The notes beneath the pieces were generated by a model. The model saw only the letters and a program-made list of their open reading frames with translations. It was not told where the DNA came from and made no database searches. A DNA stretch of 64,000 bases from Planctomycetota bacterium (lineage in GTDB: Bacteria > Planctomycetota > UBA1135 > UBA2386). The stretch spans positions 1 through 64,000 of the forward strand of contig JADJPQ010000001.1 in assembly GCA_016713175.1 (NCBI GenBank), read 5' to 3'. Made by a program: the position numbers and the translations under genes. Positions 59,165-64,000 of this stretch are shown here, piece by piece (position 1 is the stretch's first letter; every line of letters begins with the position of its first letter).

Positions 59165-59569
59165 GTGGCCATGCTGCCAGGCATGGCGCCCGAACTGCTC
59201 CGGATCGACCACATCCATGTGCACGTCCGTGATCGCGCCGCGGCGGTGCAGTGGTACGAACGGACGTTGGGCATGACGCCCCTGTCCGAGTTCGCCGTTT
59301 GGGCGACTCCCGATGGTCCGTTGACAATCGGGGATCGTTCCGGAACGGTGCATCTGGCGTTGTTCCAGCGGCCGGTGGCGCCGTCCCGATCGACGATTGC
59401 GCTGGCGGTGTCGGCGGCGCAATTCGCGGCCTGGCGGCAGCACCTGCGCACGGTCGGCGTGGCGTTCACGCTCGAGGATCATCAGCTCGCGTGGTCGTTG
59501 TACTTCACCGACCCCGACGACAACCCGTTCGAGATCACGACGTACGAAGTCGGGCACGGTCGCGTTTGA
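59165..59569 (+). CDS. Glyoxalase/VOC-superfamily protein
   Basis: 134 residues (132 or 128 if later ATGs are used). The betaalphabetabetabeta VOC fold is indicated by LLRIDHIHVHVRDRAAAVQW, continuing YERTLGM, at the N-terminus and by SLYFTDPDDNPFEITTY at the C-terminus; His in IDHIHVHV and Glu in FEITTY are the usual metal ligands. VOC proteins include glyoxalases, dioxygenases and antibiotic-binding proteins; the substrate is not readable. A near-perfect palindrome lies just upstream and may regulate it. Confidence 0.8.
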   Translation: MAMLPGMAPELLRIDHIHVHVRDRAAAVQWYERTLGMTPLSEFAVWATPDGPLTIGDRSGTVHLALFQRPVAPSRSTIALAVSAAQFAAWRQHLRTVGVAFTLEDHQLAWSLYFTDPDDNPFEITTYEVGHGRV

Positions 59570-59595
59570 GCGCTGGGCGGCGTCGCCGTCGCCGG

Positions 59596-61548
59596 CTACC
59601 AGACGGCCTTGTGCACGACGACGCCGTGCTCGCGGAGCCGCAGCACCGTGTCTGGTAGCTTCGGCGTCAGGTAGACCGTCAGTTGCCGCAGTTGCGTCGC
59701 CGTCAGCAGTTGCTCGGCGGCGGCCTCGGCGAGTCCGGCGCAGCGGCTCAGGTCCAGGTCGCGCAGCGTCGGGATCGCGACGATCGGTCCCACGTCGGTC
59801 AGCCGATCGACATCCGCCAGCCGCAACGTGGTCAACGCCGGGAACTGGTCGCGCAGCACCTGGGCGACCGAATCGTCGAGCGCGCGACAGTACGAGAGAT
59901 CGAGCGAACGGATCTGCGGCGGCAGGTACAGCAGCCCCGAGGCCACCAGTTCGTCGGTGCCGGTCAGGTTCAGTTCGCGCAGTGCGTTCATTCCGGTCAG
60001 ACCCTGCAGTCCCATGTTGGTGAACCTGCCGAAGGTCAGTTCGAGCACCTGCAGATGGCGCAGCTCCTGGAACGCCATCAGCGATCGATCGGTCAGGCCG
60101 GCGCCGCGCCGCGCGGCCGCTTCCTTGGCGCGGGCCAGCACCGCTTTTTCGGTGTCGTCGAGCCGTCGATCCGAGTCGTTGCGCCAGGCGCCGTCGGTCG
60201 CGTGGATCCGCAGTTCGTGCAGCCAGGTCATGACCGAGAGCAGCGCGTAGTCATCGCTGTGCAACTGCGGGCAGGCCGACAGCGTCAGCGACCCCACGTG
60301 CTTGCACTGCGCGATCGCCGACATGCCGGCCGAGCCGAAGCCGTGATTGCGCGTCAGCACGAGTCGCCGCAGCGAAGGCAGTTTCGGCAGTTCCGCCAGG
60401 CCTGCATCGGAGGTGTCGATGCACAGCAGTTGCAGTTCCTCGAGCCCATGCAGTCCGGCCAGGTGGCGCAGACCATCACCGCGAACCTCGACCGTGCCCG
60501 CCAGCGTCAACGACTGCAGCGTGGTGATCGCCGACAGACCTTCGAGTCCGGCATCGGTCACCGACCGGCGATTGTCGTTGCTCGTGTGCGGTGTCATCGG
60601 CCCCGCTTCGGTCTGCCGCCCTGAACGCAACCGCAGGTGTGCGAGCGCCGACAGCCGCCGCAACGCCGCGACCGCCGCATCGTCGAGGTTCAACCCGTCG
60701 ACGTGGGTCACGGTGTCCGGCAACGCTTCGATGTCGGCGGTGGACCGCACTTCATGCCAATGGTTCGGCGCCGGATTCACCGACGGCCCGAACTGGAGAT
60801 CGCGCAGGCGGTTCTCGTAGCGGACCGTGCAGTCGGCCAGAACCTCGCGCAGCGGGTGATCTGGCGTCGTCAGGTAGACGCGGATGCCGAATTTGTAGAA
60901 CCGCTCGGCCAGTTCGGCAGTCAACCAGGCTTGTCCGTCGAGCTGGATCTGCTGCAACTGCGTCGCATCGGCGATGGCGTCGAGTACCTTGGCGGTGAAC
61001 TGCGGACAATCCGACAGATCCAGGAAGAACAAGTGACGCAGCGACAGCGCCTCGGCCAGCGCGTCGTCGGTGAAGTCCTGGCCCCGGAGCCGCAGCTTGC
61101 GGACCAGCGGGCAACGACGGCGCAGCGCTGACACTTCGTCGTTGCCGAGGTCCAGCAGTTCGACGGCGCTGACGTCGCGTGGCAGCGCCGCGACGTCGCC
61201 GGCGGTGCGGGCACTGACGAATTCCGGGCCCGTGTGCACGGGCAACGGCACGAGGCGACGAGGCTCTGGATCCTGCGGCGCTGCGGGAACGTCGACCGGT
61301 GCGACCGGGCTGCCGCGCCAGAACCAGGCCATCACGACGACGCCGATGCCGAGCAGCAGCACCGCCGCCGCCAGCCACCGCGACGGCGCCGGCGGCGCCG
61401 CCGGTCGCTGCTCGATCCGGGCAAGGACGCGCGCCGTCACATCCGGCGGTGTGGCGCCGCCGGCGAGTTCGCCGAGTCCCCATGCAAGGCGGTCGTCGTT
61501 CATGCGCTCGTGTGCGGTGAGCTCCCGCTCGCCATCGGCCTCGGTCAT
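59596..61548 (-). CDS. Membrane-anchored leucine-rich-repeat protein, sigma-factor partner
   Basis: 650 residues. A short cytoplasmic N-terminus (LTAHERMNDDRLAWGLGELA, helical, anti-sigma-like) is followed by one membrane helix near 60-80 (LAAAVLLLGIGVVVMAWFW), a Pro-rich linker, and then a long external region of leucine-rich repeats of the cysteine-containing/bacterial type: VRKLRLRGQDFTDDALAEAL, LFFLDLSDCPQFTAKVLDAI, SLDLSYCRALDDSVAQVL, LRDLDLSRCAGLAEAAAE. The ATG overlaps the ECF gene stop (ATGA), so it probably controls that sigma factor, with the LRR as sensor. Confidence 0.82.
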   Translation of the reverse strand: MTEADGERELTAHERMNDDRLAWGLGELAGGATPPDVTARVLARIEQRPAAPPAPSRWLAAAVLLLGIGVVVMAWFWRGSPVAPVDVPAAPQDPEPRRLVPLPVHTGPEFVSARTAGDVAALPRDVSAVELLDLGNDEVSALRRRCPLVRKLRLRGQDFTDDALAEALSLRHLFFLDLSDCPQFTAKVLDAIADATQLQQIQLDGQAWLTAELAERFYKFGIRVYLTTPDHPLREVLADCTVRYENRLRDLQFGPSVNPAPNHWHEVRSTADIEALPDTVTHVDGLNLDDAAVAALRRLSALAHLRLRSGRQTEAGPMTPHTSNDNRRSVTDAGLEGLSAITTLQSLTLAGTVEVRGDGLRHLAGLHGLEELQLLCIDTSDAGLAELPKLPSLRRLVLTRNHGFGSAGMSAIAQCKHVGSLTLSACPQLHSDDYALLSVMTWLHELRIHATDGAWRNDSDRRLDDTEKAVLARAKEAAARRGAGLTDRSLMAFQELRHLQVLELTFGRFTNMGLQGLTGMNALRELNLTGTDELVASGLLYLPPQIRSLDLSYCRALDDSVAQVLRDQFPALTTLRLADVDRLTDVGPIVAIPTLRDLDLSRCAGLAEAAAEQLLTATQLRQLTVYLTPKLPDTVLRLREHGVVVHKAVW

Positions 61549-62051
61549 GGGTCGTTCCTCCGGTGTCGTTCGATGCACGCGCGCAGCAGCGCCCGCGCCC
61601 GCTGCAACAAGGTCTTCAGGCCATCGGGGTGCAGGCCGAGCGTCGCCGCCACGCCATCGCGATTGGCGCCGCCGTACCAGCCGTCGATCGCTGCCCGCGC
61701 GCGTTCAGGCAGCTGGTCGCGGCAGTGTTGCAGACTCAGCAGCCAGGCCTCCCCGTCGTCGGCGACGCAGTCGCGCTGCCAAGCGGAATCCGCCAGTTCG
61801 ATCAGCAGTTCGTCGCGTCGGCCCTGCGCCCGCCGTTGCCGCAACAGCAGATTCCGGGCGATCCGCCGCAGGAACGTTCCGGTCGCCAGCACGCCGCGAT
61901 CCTCGACACCCTTCTGCCACGCCACCACGAACGTCTCCTGCAGCAGTTCCTCGGCCGCGTCGGGCCGTGCCCCCAGCGCACGGAGATACCGCCAGACAGC
62001 GGTCTGGTGGCGCCGGATCAGGTCTTCGAACGCGACACGCGGGTCGGGCAT
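61545..62051 (-). CDS. ECF RNA polymerase sigma factor
   Basis: 168 residues. Region 2: HQTAVWRYLRALGARPDAAE, then LLQETFVVAWQKG and FLRRIARNLLLRQRRAQ. Region 4: LPERARAAIDGWYGGANRDG, then VAATLGLHPDGLKTLLQRAR. It directs RNA polymerase to a small regulon. The ATG at 62051 gives a normal length; a GTG further upstream is possible. It is coupled to the LRR membrane protein downstream and divergent from the DUF5722-like gene 103 bases away, a candidate target. Confidence 0.85.
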   Translation of the reverse strand: MPDPRVAFEDLIRRHQTAVWRYLRALGARPDAAEELLQETFVVAWQKGVEDRGVLATGTFLRRIARNLLLRQRRAQGRRDELLIELADSAWQRDCVADDGEAWLLSLQHCRDQLPERARAAIDGWYGGANRDGVAATLGLHPDGLKTLLQRARALLRACIERHRRNDP

Positions 62052-62154
62052 CGGATCGGTGGCAACGGCGAACGCGGTGGACACGCCAGGTGGATCGCCT
62101 GGCAGCGGGAAAGCTATTCGGGGAAGCCCAGGTTTCTGCCGATAGGCGACGCCG

Positions 62155-63462
62155 ATGGGACTGATCGTTCGCACCTGGATCGCTGCGGCCGTTGCCATGG
62201 CCGGCATGCCGTTGGCCCAGGACCCCACGCCGTATCCGACGGTCGGGAAGAAGGGCCTGCAGGTGCAGATGACCGACGATGCGTTGGCGCTCGGGCTCGG
62301 CCATGCGCTGGTCGAATGCGATCTGGCCGAGCTGATCGATCTCGACGGCGGCGCCGATGCGACACCGTTCGTCGATGGCGGTCGCACCTGGCACTTCACC
62401 ACTGCCGCGCTGCAGATCCTCGATCGCAGGATCGCGCCGCTGGCGCGGAAGGGCATCGTCGTGACGGTGCAACTGCTGGCCGCACGCTCGACGAAGGCCC
62501 TGCAGGCGCGCTGCGTGCTGCATCCGGATCAGGACCCGGGTGGTCCGCGTTCGTTCTGCGCGTTCGATTCGGTGACGCCGGATGGCAAGGCCTTCCTGCG
62601 TGCGGCAGCCCGCTTCCTGGCGACGCGCTGGCTCGAGATCGAAGGACGCGGCCGGGTCTGGAATTGGATCGTCGGCAGCGAGGTCAACGCCCACTGGGAC
62701 TGGTACAACATGGGCCGTTGTTCGCCCGAACGGGCGATCGAGGCCTACGAACAGGCGATCCGCATCGTGCACGGTGCGGTCACGTCGGTCAGTGCGAATG
62801 CGCGCGTCTACGTCGGACTCGGCCACCGTTGGACATCGCGGCCCAATGTCGACCAGATGCTGGGCATCGCCGCTCGCGACTTCCTGGATCGCTTCGCGTC
62901 GCTGGTCCACGAGCGTGGTGACTTCGGCTGGCACTTGGCGTTGCGGCCGACTTCCGAGGATCCGTTCGATCCGCGGTTCTGGAACGGCATTGCCGCCAGT
63001 GATGAGGCCGACACGCCACTGGTCACGCTGCGCAATCTGCCGGTGCTGATGCGGCATCTGGCCAGCCCCGACCTCGCGTGGCGCGGGCAGCCGCGGCGGG
63101 TGTTGCTCGATGCAGTGACGTTCCACTGTGGCGACGGCCGCAATGCCGAAGAACTGCAGGCGGCGGCGTTCGCGGCGGCGTGGCAGATCGTGCAGCAGAT
63201 CGATGGCATCGACGCCATGATCCTGCGGCGGCAGGTCGACCACCGTCACGACGGCGGTTTGCGCTGCGGCCTCTGGGCCAGGAAGAGCGGTTCGACCGCC
63301 GATCCGGAAAGGCAACGCAGCCTGTGGACGGTGTTCCGCGCCGCGGGCACGGCGGAATGGCAGCAGACGGTCGCGTTCGCGCTGCCGATCCTGCGCCTGC
63401 AGAACTGGCAACAGTTGACTCCGGCGGTGCATGAGTCGCTGCCCGCGCAACCGCCGCGCTGA
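62155..63462 (+). CDS. Exported DUF5722-like protein (TIM-barrel glycosidase-like)
   Basis: 435 residues with a signal peptide (RTWIAAAVAMAGMPLAQ). The mature protein begins KKGLQVQMTDDALALGLGHA, the start typical of the DUF5722 family, which has a glycoside-hydrolase-like barrel. A likely acid residue is the Glu in WNWIVGSEVNAHWDW, after barrel strand 4, and RVLLDAVTFHCGDGRN follows later. Substrate and activity are unproven. It is divergent from the fourth ECF factor. Confidence 0.7.
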   Translation: MGLIVRTWIAAAVAMAGMPLAQDPTPYPTVGKKGLQVQMTDDALALGLGHALVECDLAELIDLDGGADATPFVDGGRTWHFTTAALQILDRRIAPLARKGIVVTVQLLAARSTKALQARCVLHPDQDPGGPRSFCAFDSVTPDGKAFLRAAARFLATRWLEIEGRGRVWNWIVGSEVNAHWDWYNMGRCSPERAIEAYEQAIRIVHGAVTSVSANARVYVGLGHRWTSRPNVDQMLGIAARDFLDRFASLVHERGDFGWHLALRPTSEDPFDPRFWNGIAASDEADTPLVTLRNLPVLMRHLASPDLAWRGQPRRVLLDAVTFHCGDGRNAEELQAAAFAAAWQIVQQIDGIDAMILRRQVDHRHDGGLRCGLWARKSGSTADPERQRSLWTVFRAAGTAEWQQTVAFALPILRLQNWQQLTPAVHESLPAQPPR

Positions 63463-63547
63463 GCTCTGCAGTCGGCGACTGCAACCCGGTCGACCGGATC
63501 AGCGACTGCGCTGGCTTGTCGGCCTGCCAGCCGCCACGATCTGATCA

Positions 63548-64000
63548 GTGCTCGAACCGGTCCTGCTCGAACTCGCGCTGCTGTTCGCGTTGTGCGTCGC
63601 CGTAGCAGTCGTCTTCGTACGACTGCGGCTCCCGCCGATCGTCGGCTTCCTGGTCACCGGCGCGCTGGTCGGCCCGTACTCGATCCGGCTGGTCGAGCAC
63701 GAGGACATGGTCCGGCAGCTCGCCGAGGTCGGCATCGTCGTGCTGTTGTTCACGGTCGGCCTCGAGATCCCGTTGGGCCAGTTCGGCCGCCTGCGCCGCG
63801 CCATCGCCATCGGCGGCGGTCTGCAGATCGCGATCACGACGACGGCGGCGGCGTTGGCCTGCTGGCTCGGTGGCCTGACGTGGAATCAGGCGGTGTTCCT
63901 GGGCTTCCTGCTGAGCCTGTCCAGCACCGCGGCGGTCACCAAGGTCCTGGTCGACCACGGCGAGTTCGCCTCGCCGCATGGGCGGCTGGCCATGGCGATC
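63548..64000 (+). CDS. CPA2-family cation:proton antiporter (KefB type), 5' part only
   Basis: An open frame of 151 codons from GTG 63548 to the window edge. It is strongly hydrophobic with CPA2 landmarks: LRLPPIVGFLVTGALVGPYS, LAEVGIVVLLFTVGLEIPLG and VFLGFLLSLSSTAAVTKVL, continuing VDHGEF. These proteins exchange K+ or Na+ for H+. The remaining membrane segments and any TrkA-N domain lie beyond the window. The start is the first GTG compatible with the family's short N-terminus. Confidence 0.85.
   Translation, partial: MLEPVLLELALLFALCVAVAVVFVRLRLPPIVGFLVTGALVGPYSIRLVEHEDMVRQLAEVGIVVLLFTVGLEIPLGQFGRLRRAIAIGGGLQIAITTTAAALACWLGGLTWNQAVFLGFLLSLSSTAAVTKVLVDHGEFASPHGRLAMAI

Noticed and set aside
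1..64000. CRISPR arrays, transposases, integrases and rRNA genes
   Set aside because: No regularly spaced repeat, no transposase or recombinase motif and no rRNA-like sequence was found on either strand.

Overview
The window is about 64 kb of GC-rich DNA densely packed with genes, from a bacterium that looks like a member of the Planctomycetota. This is inference from gene content, because no rRNA is present. The clues are a ThuA/dehydrogenase/cytochrome c giant protein, Tat-exported Gfo/Idh proteins, DUF6807 (PmoA-family) lipoproteins, several ECF sigma factors with membrane-anchored partners, and a set of secreted proteins sharing a Cys-containing C-terminal module. Many neighbouring genes overlap as ATGA or GTGA, GTG starts are common, and Shine-Dalgarno sequences are usually weak.

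Layout. 1-2.2 kb: three consecutive genes broken by many indels (end of a secreted protein, an ApaH-like phosphatase, an unrecognised protein). 2.2-5.6 kb: inositol-monophosphatase family enzyme, a CAT-anticodon tRNA, a DprA-like protein with a truncated partner gene, and flagellin. 5.6-9.4 kb: a DnaQ-like exonuclease whose 3' end is partly duplicated on the far side of a lower-GC two-gene cassette, then a large secreted protein. 9.4-13.4 kb: an ECF sigma/FecR-like pair and a divergent HEAT-repeat protein. 13.5-24.6 kb: a carbohydrate region with an MFS transporter, a tagatose-3-epimerase-like enzyme, the ThuA/cytochrome protein, a LamG-like lipoprotein, two DUF6807 proteins, a Tat Gfo/Idh oxidoreductase and a frameshifted enolase-superfamily enzyme. 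It may act on keto-sugars outside the cytoplasm. 24.3-28.1 kb: a relic of a DUF4143 ATPase, an S46 peptidase and an RNA m5U methyltransferase. 28.2-35.7 kb: a second ECF/anti-sigma pair, a beta-lactamase-fold protein, a secreted protein, and an acyltransferase coupled to a fused E1 alpha/beta 2-oxoacid dehydrogenase. 35.9-46.3 kb: four secreted proteins, PyrK, and a sigma factor fused to a membrane anchor and an external carboxypeptidase-regulatory-like region. 46.4-50.8 kb: an acyl-CoA operon (SDR, enoyl-CoA hydratase, acyl-CoA dehydrogenase, PaaK-type ligase, small protein). 50.8-59.6 kb: an orphan terminator, a secreted protein, rpmG, a Cys-rich lipoprotein, sbcDC, a dicarboxylate symporter and a glyoxalase-fold protein. 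59.6-64 kb: a fourth ECF factor with a leucine-rich-repeat membrane partner, a DUF5722-like protein, and the start of a CPA2 antiporter cut by the window edge.

The strongest themes are envelope sensing (four ECF modules, each with a different external domain), extracellular sugar chemistry, and a family of secreted surface proteins. No CRISPR array, transposase or rRNA was seen.
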